19,465 nt of DNA from Candidatus Dadabacteria bacterium (lineage in GTDB: Bacteria; Desulfobacterota_D; UBA1144; Nemesobacterales; JADFKM01). The notes beneath the pieces were generated by a model. That model did no database searches and was not told the origin of the DNA. It saw only the letters and a list, made by a program, of their open reading frames with translations. Both the position numbers and the translations under genes were made by a program. Positions 1-7,178 of the stretch are shown here, piece by piece (the stretch's first letter is position 1; the number at the start of each line of letters is the position of its first letter). The stretch covers positions 1 through 19,465 of the forward strand of contig JADFKM010000039.1 of the NCBI GenBank assembly GCA_022564935.1, in the 5' to 3' direction.

Positions 1-347
1 AATTCCGCACCGAGCGCGCGGGCCGCGCAGGCCGAGAGAATTCCTTCGCGAATCCCGCCGGTACCCATCATTGCGTCGATCCCTGAATTGGGCAATGCGG
101 AGAGCAAGGACCCCGCAACGTCACCGGCTGGGAACGACGTCACCTCGGCGCCCAATTCCCGGATCTGGTCGATCAGCGCGCGATGTCGCGGTTTCTCCAG
201 AACGAAGATCGCCAGTTCTGCGATCTCCTTCCCGAGCACCTTGCCGAGAGCCGCGAGGAGGTAAGGCTTCTGCGGCGCGAGCCCAACGGTTTCGAGACGA
301 AGGTTTTCCCCATGATAGAACGGCCCATCACAGTACCAGAGCCCCAT
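1..347 (-). CDS. glpX: GlpX-type class II fructose-1,6-bisphosphatase, internal/C-terminal fragment
   Basis: This minus-strand frame stays open from an ATG at 347 to the window edge and is missing from the usual list of complete genes because it has no stop inside the window. It reads a clear GlpX segment: a stretch ending in LEKPRHRALIDQIRELGAEV, then FPAGDVAGSLLSALPNSGID, then MGTGGIREG and SACAARALGAE. These match the family's PRH, GDVA and GxGGxxEG motifs. The family is about 320-340 residues; here the metal-binding N-terminal half is missing and the C-terminus is cut by the edge. GlpX hydrolyses fructose-1,6-bisphosphate in gluconeogenesis. GC over 1-300 is about 64% by hand count against about 50% for 601-900. 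The N-terminal residues encoded by about 300-347 do not look like GlpX, so the true homology probably ends there. Family assignment is secure; whether it belongs to this genome is doubtful. Confidence 0.85.
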   Translation of the reverse strand, partial: MGLWYCDGPFYHGENLRLETVGLAPQKPYLLAALGKVLGKEIAELAIFVLEKPRHRALIDQIRELGAEVTSFPAGDVAGSLLSALPNSGIDAMMGTGGIREGILSACAARALGAE

Positions 348-350
348 TCA
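300..350. other. Head-to-head junction of two truncated genes (chimera or rearrangement point)
   Basis: GlpX homology on the minus strand stops around 265-330. Amidohydrolase homology on the plus strand begins around 345. Each protein lacks its N-terminal half exactly at this place, and base composition changes here. No transposase, direct repeat or inverted repeat is visible at the join. The simplest reading is a mis-joined contig end; a real inversion or deletion breakpoint is the alternative. Confidence 0.7.
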
Positions 351-887
351 AGCCCGTACCGCTATCTGGAAAATCTCGGTTTCTTCGACGGCACAAAATC
401 CACCCTCGTGCACGCGGTGCATGTATCCCCGGAGGAGCTCCGTGACATTGCGCAGCGCGACATCGGGGTCGTCCTCTGCCCGAGGAGCAACTTCTTCCTC
501 AAAGTGGGAGAGCCGCCTGTACGCCATATCGCGAGACTCAAGAGGGTGGGCATAGGGACCGACGGCCTTTCGAGCAACTACAACCTTGACATGCTCGAGG
601 AAATGAGGTTCCTGCACCTGATATCGGCAAAGCGGCTAAATCAGGACGCAGCCTACTTCACCGTATATGCGGCCACACTGGGCGGCGCGAGGGCGCTTTT
701 CATAGAAGACAGAACGGGAAGCATCGAGGTAGGCAAGGAAGCAGACCTCATATTCCTTGATACCCTGTTCCCCTCAAAAGACCCCTACCATTCGGTAATC
801 TCATCCGATAGAGGGGACGTAAAACTGGTCATGGTCAGGGGAGAGATAATCTATTCAAGAAAACAACACCGCAAAAGCTCTGCATAG
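345..887 (+). CDS. Amidohydrolase, C-terminal half; probable aminodeoxyfutalosine deaminase (MqnX-like)
   Basis: The recognisable part starts at HSSPYRYLENLGFF and runs to the stop. It has the C-terminal-half metal and catalytic signatures of the amidohydrolase superfamily: LVHAVH near 406-423, LCPRSNFFLKVG, and GIGTDGLSSN with the metal-ligand Asp codon at 561. It ends with the usual GSIEVGKEADLIFLD segment. The N-terminal HxH motif is absent because the gene is cut near 345 by the glpX junction; full-length members are about 400-430 residues. MqnX deaminates 6-amino-6-deoxyfutalosine in menaquinone synthesis. That role is suggested by the subfamily pattern (SSN after the Asp) and by mqnA and mqnD lying 1-3 kb away, but related amidohydrolases such as methylthioadenosine/S-adenosylhomocysteine deaminases cannot be excluded. 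An in-frame ATG at 183 is inside the antisense glpX region and is not a credible start. Confidence 0.75.
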   Translation, partial: HSSPYRYLENLGFFDGTKSTLVHAVHVSPEELRDIAQRDIGVVLCPRSNFFLKVGEPPVRHIARLKRVGIGTDGLSSNYNLDMLEEMRFLHLISAKRLNQDAAYFTVYAATLGGARALFIEDRTGSIEVGKEADLIFLDTLFPSKDPYHSVISSDRGDVKLVMVRGEIIYSRKQHRKSSA

Positions 888-894
888 GCAATTT

Positions 895-1935
895 ATGAAG
901 CTCTTCGTTTACGGCACCCTCCAGGAGGGCGAGCCCTTAAATACGTACCTTCGCGGAAGCAAACTGCTCACAACTCTCGAAGTCCCCGGAGCCCTGTATG
1001 ACACTGGAATGGGTTATCCTGCCGCCACGTTCGAGCCCGGTGCAAGCTCCACGGTCACTGGAGAGCTCTTCTATCTTCACGACGGCGCGCAGGACAGGCT
1101 CAAAACGCTCGATAAAATAGAAGGCGCAGCACATGCACTGTTCAGGAGGAAGATAATCACCCACGGAGACCACTCGTTCTTCGCCTACGAAGCCTCAAAG
1201 GCCCTCGCGCCCCATCACGGAGAGCGCCGCGTTATCTCAACCGGAAGCTGGAGGAGGCACGCCTCTACGGCCAAAACAGAGCCCGCGCGGTTCGCCCTCG
1301 AGTTTGCCGCCTCAGAGAGTCTGCGCTACAAAGAGCTCCCCCCGCAGGGGTGGGACGCCCAAGTGTACCTGCGAGGGGACGTGCCCGTTCTCCTAACAGC
1401 CCCCCATGCCACAAGACACCGGCGGATGGAAAAGGTCAAATACCAGGACAGGTTCACGGGCCCCCTCGCCCTGATAGTCCATTGCCTCACGGGGTGCCAC
1501 ACGCTTTACACACACTGGGCCTCCGAAAGAGACCCCAACTACTACGACGACGCCCCCTTTAAACGGAGGCTTGCCGAAGTGGTGGGTGCCCACGAAATAA
1601 AGCTCGTTATAGACCTGCACGGCACGGTCAATAAATCAGAGCCCGACATCTATCCGGGGGTCGGCGTTGAAAGCGAGTTCCTTCTGGGACGGGAGCAGTG
1701 GCTCGAAATACTAAACAGCTCCTTAAAGGAGGCAAACCTCACCTCAGGCGGCACGAACGTATTCAAGGCCTCCGTGCAGGACACAGTAACAAAATACAGC
1801 GCAAGGAGCCTAGGTGTTCCGGCCATGCAGCTTGAGATACACGAGAGGCTCAGACATCCTGAAAGCCGCCCGGAGGGATTCGATACACTGGTTCGGCTCC
1901 TGGCAAGCTACATCGAATCACTGGACGATTTGTAA
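895..1935 (+). CDS. Fusion protein: gamma-glutamylcyclotransferase-like domain + N-formylglutamate-amidohydrolase-like domain
   Basis: A single 346-residue frame carries two enzyme-like domains. Residues 1-105 resemble the GGCT/AIG2/YtfP family: VYGTL at 5-9, a GELFYL strand, and LDKIEG with E76 where the family's catalytic glutamate sits. Residues 160-346 resemble the N-formylglutamate amidohydrolase (HutG-like) fold: TAPHAT at 168-173, DPNYYDDAPFK at 213-223, IDLHGT at 239-244 and MQLEIHE at 311-317, giving candidate metal/catalytic residues H171, H242 and E314. About 50 linker residues join them. GGCT enzymes release 5-oxoproline from gamma-glutamyl compounds; formylglutamate amidohydrolases cleave an N-acyl group from glutamate. 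A linked role in acylated-glutamate turnover is inference. No signal peptide is seen, so it is probably cytoplasmic. The ATG lies 7 bases after the amidohydrolase stop, so the two genes are likely co-transcribed; no strong ribosome binding site is visible. Confidence 0.8.
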   Translation: MKLFVYGTLQEGEPLNTYLRGSKLLTTLEVPGALYDTGMGYPAATFEPGASSTVTGELFYLHDGAQDRLKTLDKIEGAAHALFRRKIITHGDHSFFAYEASKALAPHHGERRVISTGSWRRHASTAKTEPARFALEFAASESLRYKELPPQGWDAQVYLRGDVPVLLTAPHATRHRRMEKVKYQDRFTGPLALIVHCLTGCHTLYTHWASERDPNYYDDAPFKRRLAEVVGAHEIKLVIDLHGTVNKSEPDIYPGVGVESEFLLGREQWLEILNSSLKEANLTSGGTNVFKASVQDTVTKYSARSLGVPAMQLEIHERLRHPESRPEGFDTLVRLLASYIESLDDL

Positions 1936-1988
1936 TACCGCCGAGAATAGCTGCTCCGGCCCCTAACACACTCCCCCCCGACGGAGAC

Positions 1989-2822
1989 TCAACCGTCGAG
2001 AATATCCAGCCTAGCTTTTTCCCCTATGATGCCCCTCTCGTAGGCGCGCTCAAAGAGCAGCTCAAGCGCTTTCCTTCCCCTATCGCCGAGACCCCTGGTG
2101 AGGTCGTTTACGTACATAAGGACGAACTCCTCGCACTGAGAGCGGGACAGCCCCCTTCCGTACTTGAGCGCATATTCCAGGGCCCGCTCCTTGTGAGCCA
2201 GCCCGTAATCGATGCTTTCTTTGTGAACCCTCAATATCTCATTCTGCAAATCCTCACTAATGTCCCGCCTCACGGCGTTCACGCCAAGGGGCATCGGCAG
2301 CGGGGTATCGGCTGCCCAAAGCTCCCCGAGGTCGAGCGCCTTCACGAGACCCGCATCCCCGTAGGTAAGCTGCCCCTCGTGTATTAGCAGCCCAGCGTCA
2401 ACCTCCCCGTCGCTTACGGCGTCCATAATCTCATCGAAGGGAAGCTCAACGGCGCTGAAGTCCTGCGCATAGAGCAGCAGCAACAGATATGCCGTAGTGA
2501 GCTTCCCCGGGATTGCGACCCTCTTGTCCCGCAGGTCCTCCAGGTTTTTTTTTGAAACCACTATCGGGCCGTACCCCTCGCCCATGCTGGCCCCGCAGTC
2601 CAGTATCCTGTACCGCCCCTGCACATGGAGGTAGGAATGGGCGCTCAGGGCGGTCATCTCGAGCTCCCCCTCAAGAGCCCTGCGGTTAAGGCTCTGTATA
2701 TCCTCTATAACGTGAACGAACTCTATACTGTCAGAACCCACCTTGCCGCTCGCTATTCCGTAGAACATAAAAGCGTCGTCGGGGTCGGGGCTGTGCCCGA
2801 GGCGCATCGTGACCTTGCTCAA
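1989..2822 (-). CDS. mqnD: MqnD, 1,4-dihydroxy-6-naphthoate synthase
   Basis: MqnD converts cyclic dehypoxanthinyl futalosine to 1,4-dihydroxy-6-naphthoate in the futalosine route to menaquinone. The 277-residue protein opens with the diagnostic LGHSPDPDDAFMFYGI segment, followed by ALSAHSYLHV, EGYGPIVVSKK and KRVAIPGKLTTAYLLLLL, matching the family's periplasmic-binding-protein-like fold and usual length. The start is a TTG: AAGGAG lies 9 bases upstream of it, whereas the next ATG at 2807 has only a weak AAGG in front. It lies 45 bases downstream of mqnA and is the third gene of a dgt-mqnA-mqnD unit. It converges with the fusion gene ending at 1935; the 53-base gap shows no clear terminator. 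Confidence 0.95.
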   Translation of the reverse strand: MSKVTMRLGHSPDPDDAFMFYGIASGKVGSDSIEFVHVIEDIQSLNRRALEGELEMTALSAHSYLHVQGRYRILDCGASMGEGYGPIVVSKKNLEDLRDKRVAIPGKLTTAYLLLLLYAQDFSAVELPFDEIMDAVSDGEVDAGLLIHEGQLTYGDAGLVKALDLGELWAADTPLPMPLGVNAVRRDISEDLQNEILRVHKESIDYGLAHKERALEYALKYGRGLSRSQCEEFVLMYVNDLTRGLGDRGRKALELLFERAYERGIIGEKARLDILDG

Positions 2823-2867
2823 TTCCTTGATCTCCTTATCAACACAGGGATTTAATTCCGCGGCGGC

Positions 2868-3677
2868 TCACGCTTCCGGGCCGTCGTATAGCTTAAGCTC
2901 AAAATCGCCGCCGGGGTGCTCCCCAAGCTCACCCATGTAGGCGGCGAACCTCTTAATGCCCTCAAGCTCTTGTGTTCCCAGCCCGTACCTGATCCTTTCG
3001 GTAATGTAGCGCAGACACACCTCTTCGCTCAAACCTATCTTCGGCGACTCGATCATGGCTATTTTCTCGGCCATTTTCATCCCAACGGATTTCGCTTCAA
3101 GGAGCGCATCGACGCCGCTTCCCAGGTCCACCCCTGGGTTTACCGCATAGACTCCGTAAACGAAGGGGAGTCCCGTCTGCTCCGTCCAAATCTCTCCGAG
3201 GTCATAGACCCTGCAGCCCTCCGGGGGGAAGTGTCTATTCTTAAGGCCCGAATTCCCTATGAACATGCACGCCTCGACTCCCTCCACCACTCCGGCCTCG
3301 ACGTCAGCCCGTATATACTCAGGGCGTGTTTTTATGAACATTTCCATTATCACCCTGAGGAGGCCGGCAGAGCTCTGAGACCTCCTGTCCACGGCCACCG
3401 TCTTGATTTCAGCCAGCTCCACCTTCGAGAGCAGCACGACGCTGTCCACAGGGCCGAGCGAAGAGATCGAAACGCCGGGAACGACGGTGCAGGCGCGCTT
3501 ATTTATCAGCTCGGCCACCGGAACGAGCCCAAGGTCTATCTCACCGTCCTCGAGCATACGGGAAAGCTCCGCAGGCGGGGCGGAAATTATCTCAAAATCG
3601 TGCTTCACGATGTTCTGCTCAAGCGGGAGCACAAGGGGCTTTACATTCAGGAACGGCACAGAGCCCAGTCGGATCAA
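2868..3677 (-). CDS. mqnA: MqnA, chorismate dehydratase
   Basis: MqnA removes water from chorismate to give 3-[(1-carboxyvinyl)oxy]benzoate, the first step of the futalosine menaquinone pathway. The 269-residue protein starts with GSVPFLNVKPL, continues with APPAELSRMLEDGEIDLGLVPVAE, and has the DRRSQSSAGLLR and IGNSGL segments expected of this binding-protein-like family. The initiation codon is TTG at 3677, with GGAG 8 bases upstream; no better ATG fits the conserved N-terminus. It lies 56 bases after dgt and 45 bases before mqnD. MqnB and MqnC are not in the window, so the pathway genes are at least partly dispersed. Confidence 0.95.
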   Translation of the reverse strand: MIRLGSVPFLNVKPLVLPLEQNIVKHDFEIISAPPAELSRMLEDGEIDLGLVPVAELINKRACTVVPGVSISSLGPVDSVVLLSKVELAEIKTVAVDRRSQSSAGLLRVIMEMFIKTRPEYIRADVEAGVVEGVEACMFIGNSGLKNRHFPPEGCRVYDLGEIWTEQTGLPFVYGVYAVNPGVDLGSGVDALLEAKSVGMKMAEKIAMIESPKIGLSEEVCLRYITERIRYGLGTQELEGIKRFAAYMGELGEHPGGDFELKLYDGPEA

Positions 3678-3733
3678 GTTTCTATCTCCATCTCAGTTTC
3701 GAATTCCTCAGCCCCCGCACGGGCCGAAGCTCC

Positions 3734-4783
3734 CTACAGGGCTGAAATCTCTCCGTGCCAACTCTCGGGTAAGAAAATCTTCTTATACACAGCCAGCGCG
3801 TAGGAATCGGTCATCCCCGCTATGAAGTCGCAAACGCTTCTCTCCAGGTCTCCATCCCCACTGCTGTCTTTGCCGTATAAATCCCAGAACTCCTCAGGGT
3901 TATCGCACAGGTAGCCGTACAGCTCTGTTAAAATCTTTTGAGCTTTCAAGGAGTTTGCCCTTATTTTCTCGTTCATGTAAACCGTATTAAACAGGTAGTT
4001 CCGCAGCTCGACCATCGCCTCTTCGACCTCTGCGGATATGGCTACCCTGCCCTCACCTGTGCTCATCGTAGCGTCGATGATGTCGGTAACCATTATGTTA
4101 ATACGCTCTCTGCTCGTAGCGCCCAGCACGCTCACGCATCCTGCCGGCAGGTCATCCGTGGTGATTATCCCCGACCTTATGGCGTCGTCGGTATCGTGAT
4201 TGGCGTATGCCACCAGGTCGGATATCCTGACCACCTGCCCCTCCATAGTGGCAGGGCAGTACTCGGGGTTGTCTATAGTGCCCATGCCCTTCGAATGCTT
4301 TGCAATACCGTCCCTTACCTCATAGGTGAGATTGAGGCCCTTGCCGCCTCCCTCCAGCTCATCGACAACGCGCAGGCTGTGGACGACGTGCTTGAAGCCC
4401 CCTGGGTAGACCTCGTTAAGTGTGGCCTCGCCCGCATGGCCGAAAGGGGTGTGGCCGAGGTCGTGGCCAAGGGCTATGGCTTCGGTCAGGTCCTCATTCA
4501 GCCTGAGGGCTTTGGATATGGTTCGGGCAATCTGAGAGACCTCAATCACATGGGTGAGCCTCGTCCTGTAGTGGTCTCCGGTAGGGGCTAGAAACACCTG
4601 TGTTTTATGCTTCAGCCTTCTGAACGATTTGGAATGTATTATTCGATCCCTGTCCCTCTGAAAGGCGGGCCTGATGGGACACGGCTCTTCGTACCTCACC
4701 CGCCCCTTTGTGTTGCGGCTCAGCATGGCAAAGGGTGAAAGCACCTTTGCCTCAAGCTCCTCAAGCTCCTCTCTAATGGTCAA
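3734..4783 (-). CDS. dgt: Deoxyguanosinetriphosphate triphosphohydrolase-like HD protein
   Basis: This is a 349-residue member of the dGTPase-like HD family, which hydrolyses dNTPs to nucleosides and triphosphate. The N-terminal RDRDRIIHSKSFRRLKHKTQ segment and TRLTHVIEV (H78) lead to the core HDLGHTPFGHAGE motif with H107 and D108. A further metal-ligand Asp is likely in the DLVAYANHDTDD region, which is the usual arrangement. The start is TTG at 4783, with GGAG 8 bases upstream. It is the first gene of the dgt-mqnA-mqnD unit, with a candidate promoter at 4820-4847. Length and motifs are those of the shorter 'dGTPase-like' group rather than the long E. coli Dgt, so the true dNTP preference is unknown. 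Confidence 0.92.
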   Translation of the reverse strand: MTIREELEELEAKVLSPFAMLSRNTKGRVRYEEPCPIRPAFQRDRDRIIHSKSFRRLKHKTQVFLAPTGDHYRTRLTHVIEVSQIARTISKALRLNEDLTEAIALGHDLGHTPFGHAGEATLNEVYPGGFKHVVHSLRVVDELEGGGKGLNLTYEVRDGIAKHSKGMGTIDNPEYCPATMEGQVVRISDLVAYANHDTDDAIRSGIITTDDLPAGCVSVLGATSRERINIMVTDIIDATMSTGEGRVAISAEVEEAMVELRNYLFNTVYMNEKIRANSLKAQKILTELYGYLCDNPEEFWDLYGKDSSGDGDLERSVCDFIAGMTDSYALAVYKKIFLPESWHGEISAL

Positions 4784-4819
4784 ACCGTCCGCTCCTATGC
4801 AAAATTAAGCCGCCAGCCG

Positions 4820-4847
4820 TATATAAATCCTCTACGTTAAAACTCAA
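4820..4847 (-). promoter_or_regulatory. Candidate sigma70 promoter for dgt-mqnA-mqnD
   Basis: Read on the minus strand, TTGAGT (4847-4842) and TATATA (4825-4820) are separated by 16 bases. This predicts a start site about 30 bases upstream of the dgt TTG codon. The match is fair, not strong. Confidence 0.45.
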
Positions 4848-4922
4848 ACCAACAAATAACACTGCACCGCCGCCGGGAGCCCATGGGGTTACAGACATCC
4901 GTCCTCCCGTTCCTCTGTGTCT

Positions 4923-5681
4923 TCAGACCCTGATTTCGATTCCCTTCCCCCGCAGATACCTCTTTGCCTCATCGATAGTGTACTCGCCGTAGTGGAAAAT
5001 AGAGGCGACAAGCACCGCATGAGCCCCTCCCTCGGTCAAACCGTCGAACAGATGCTCGAGGTTTCCCGCTCCACCCGAAGCGATTACCGGAATCCCCACG
5101 GCCTCAGATACCCGCTTTGTGAGCTCAAGGTCGTAGCCTGACTTTGTGCCGTCCATATCCATGCTCGTGAGCAGTATCTCGCCCGCCATATTGTTCTCCA
5201 TCCTCTGTGCCCACTGAAGCGCGTCGATGCCCGTAGGGTTCCTGCCCCCGTGGGTGTAAACCTCCCAGCCGTCCCCTTCCCTTCTCCTCGCGTCAATGGC
5301 CACGACTATGCACTGGCTTCCAAACCTCTCGGCCGCCTGCTCGACGAACTCCGGGTTCTTTACGGCTGCTGTATTGATTGCCACCTTGTCGGCCCCGGCG
5401 AGAAGTAGCCTTCTGATATCGTCCAAAGTGCGGACTCCCCCCCCGACCGTAAGGGGAACAAACACCTCAGAGGCTACTTTCTCGACCACGCCGATCATTA
5501 TATCCCTGCCTTCATGCGAGGCCGTAATGTCGAGAAACGTTATCTCGTCCGCCCCGGCTTCGCTGTAATGCCTGGCGATGTCCACAGGGTCTCCCGCGTC
5601 TCGGAGGTCGACAAACTTCACGCCTTTTACAACGCGCCCGTCCTTAACGTCAAGGCATGGTATCAGCCTTTTTGCCAGCAT
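4923..5681 (-). CDS. hisF: HisF, imidazole glycerol phosphate synthase cyclase subunit
   Basis: HisF uses ammonia supplied by HisH to convert PRFAR to imidazole glycerol phosphate and AICAR. The 252-residue (beta/alpha)8 protein has the catalytic pair D11 (in IPCLDV) and D130 (in VVAIDAR), plus the phosphate-binding [11 protein letters not shown] and [11 protein letters not shown] loops. It is full length. The ATG at 5681 lies inside the 3' end of hisA (32-base overlap), so it is probably translationally coupled to hisA. The partner hisH is not in the window, nor are the other his genes, which means the his operon is at least partly split in this genome. Confidence 0.97.
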   Translation of the reverse strand: MLAKRLIPCLDVKDGRVVKGVKFVDLRDAGDPVDIARHYSEAGADEITFLDITASHEGRDIMIGVVEKVASEVFVPLTVGGGVRTLDDIRRLLLAGADKVAINTAAVKNPEFVEQAAERFGSQCIVVAIDARRREGDGWEVYTHGGRNPTGIDALQWAQRMENNMAGEILLTSMDMDGTKSGYDLELTKRVSEAVGIPVIASGGAGNLEHLFDGLTEGGAHAVLVASIFHYGEYTIDEAKRYLRGKGIEIRV

Positions 5682-6402
5682 CGGAAAACCTCTCTATCGC
5701 CTCCTTGAGATCAATGGCTCCGGTATAAATCGACCTTCCAAGAATTACCCCCGCCAGTCCGAACGGCTCCAGTGGTTGGAGCGCCTCCAAATCATCCATT
5801 GTCCCAACCCCGCCTGAGGCAACCACCGGAACGGGAGAGCTTCGCACAAAGCTCTCGATAGAGCCAGCCCTCACGCCCTCGAGCGTACCGTCACGGTCGA
5901 TGTCGGTGTGTATTACCACGGAAACGCCAACCGAGCTCAGGCCATCGAGAAAGTCCGCAGCGTTGATTTCCAATACCTCCGTCCACCCCTTAACTGCGAT
6001 CTTGCCGCCGCTTGTATCGAGGCCGAGGGCTATTTTGCCCGGGTAGGCTGCGCACGCCTCCCTAAGAAACTCCCTGTCGCCAATGGCGGCCGTGCCGAGA
6101 ACGACCCTGCCGAGGCCCTCCTCAATGTATTTGCCGACAGTCTCAATATCCCTGACGCCCCCCCCTACCTGAACGGGGGCGGAAATCGAGCGGGCAATAG
6201 AGCAGACCAGATCGAAATTCCTCGGCTCTCCGGCAAAGGCGCCGTCCAGATCAACGACATGCACGAGCCCGGCTCCGGCTCCCTCCCACCTACAGGCTAC
6301 ATCCACAGGGTCGAGAGAAAACACGGTCTCTGTTCCCTCCCTGCCCTTAACAAGCCTCACGCACTTTCCACCTTTCAAATCGATAGCGGGTATTATAAGC
6401 AC
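5650..6402 (-). CDS. hisA: HisA, phosphoribosylformimino-5-aminoimidazole carboxamide ribotide isomerase
   Basis: HisA catalyses the Amadori isomerisation of ProFAR to PRFAR, the step just before HisF. The 250-residue protein begins [18 protein letters not shown] and has both catalytic aspartates in canonical positions, D8 and D129 (GLDTSGG), with the [11 protein letters not shown] and [11 protein letters not shown] phosphate-binding loops and the [11 protein letters not shown] motif. The start codon is GTG, which follows directly on the TAA stop of the upstream lipoprotein gene with no gap. There is no clear independent ribosome binding site, so coupling to the lipoprotein gene is likely. 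It overlaps hisF by 32 bases. Confidence 0.97.
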   Translation of the reverse strand: MLIIPAIDLKGGKCVRLVKGREGTETVFSLDPVDVACRWEGAGAGLVHVVDLDGAFAGEPRNFDLVCSIARSISAPVQVGGGVRDIETVGKYIEEGLGRVVLGTAAIGDREFLREACAAYPGKIALGLDTSGGKIAVKGWTEVLEINAADFLDGLSSVGVSVVIHTDIDRDGTLEGVRAGSIESFVRSSPVPVVASGGVGTMDDLEALQPLEPFGLAGVILGRSIYTGAIDLKEAIERFSDAGKKADTMP

Positions 6403-7071
6403 TTATCCACTCTCAATGAACACTCTCAGTCTATCCACTACGGTCGTTACTCCCTCAAGCGCGAGCTCACGGGCCGTAATCCACCTGCCCCTTCTCTTCA
6501 GGAACTTTCCAACCTCGGCTACGTTTCCCAGGAGCGAGCGCTGGGTCTCGGAGAAATAGTCTTCCCAGATCACCTTTCCCCCTGAGCATTCGAGCAGTTG
6601 TACCCTGAAGGTGACAAAAGCGGGGGAGCTGACTCCCAACTCTCCGCCCTGCCGCTTCCTGAACGTTACCACCTTGCCTAGGAGAGCACTCTGGGCGCCC
6701 AAGGCCCTGCACACCCTGAGCGCGTCCCCCTTGTAGTGTATGGACGCACGGCTCCGGCCTGCGACAATTTTATACCGCACGGAAGAGTCTTCAAAGGGCA
6801 GTACCCGAACGCTTCGAATCTTGGAGAGCATCTGCTCATAAAACGCGCTCGTTACGAACTCCTCAGGAGGCCCCTTCGGCTCTATCCCCCCCTCATAGGG
6901 CTGCAGCGCGCCTGGGCCGGAAATAAAGGGGATAAGGACGATATTCTTCACGGGATAGGGCGCCCAATGACCTCTGACCCCCCTTTCTACCATTGCCCGT
7001 GGCTGCATCGACGCAGTGCATGAGAGCATGAGAGCCACCAGTCCGAGCAGCAAAACTCTCAATAATCTCAT
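6403..7071 (-). CDS. Putative outer-membrane lipoprotein upstream of hisA
   Basis: A start at 7071 gives a 222-residue protein with a typical lipoprotein signal: basic MRLLR, a hydrophobic LLLGLVALM core and a lipobox ending LSC with Cys18 as the lipidated residue. The mature part begins with a VKNIVLIPF strand and has an ALGAQSALLGKV segment and a KVIWEDYF segment. That pattern recalls the GNA1162/LpoB/CsgG-type lipoproteins with an alpha/beta domain; I cannot assign it to a named family with confidence. An upstream in-frame ATG at 7119 would put 16 residues before the signal peptide, which is less likely. Its stop abuts the hisA start, so it probably leads a three-gene transcript with hisA-hisF. 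No functional link to histidine synthesis is evident. Confidence 0.75.
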   Translation of the reverse strand: MRLLRVLLLGLVALMLSCTASMQPRAMVERGVRGHWAPYPVKNIVLIPFISGPGALQPYEGGIEPKGPPEEFVTSAFYEQMLSKIRSVRVLPFEDSSVRYKIVAGRSRASIHYKGDALRVCRALGAQSALLGKVVTFRKRQGGELGVSSPAFVTFRVQLLECSGGKVIWEDYFSETQRSLLGNVAEVGKFLKRRGRWITARELALEGVTTVVDRLRVFIESG

Positions 7072-7178
7072 AGTTATACTATACAGTAATATCGGGTTTA
7101 TTAAAGAAGGATTATTCAAGTAAATCCCCCGGTCTCAGACGAACCCCGGCGCTCGTTTTTTATGGTATCCTACCCCGG

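Noticed and set aside
1-5. AATTC at the window start as an EcoRI cloning boundary
   Set aside because: Intact GAATTC sites occur inside the window, including at about 39-44, so a digestion end is not supported.
183-344. Plus-strand frame with HLAESREEVRLLRRE, resembling the amidohydrolase HLAES motif, as the N-terminal part of the amidohydrolase
   Set aside because: The antisense strand here reads convincing GlpX (LGKEIAELAIFVLEKPRH and onward), and GC matches the GlpX side. The resemblance is probably chance, although it keeps the exact junction position slightly uncertain.
2916-3803. Long plus-strand open frame (295 codons)
   Set aside because: It lies opposite mqnA and the 3' end of dgt, both strongly supported; its translation is His/Arg-rich with no motif.
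3938-4591. Plus-strand open frame (217 codons)
   Set aside because: Antisense shadow of dgt.
5908-6585. Plus-strand open frame (225 codons)
   Set aside because: Antisense shadow of hisA and the lipoprotein gene; no family resemblance.
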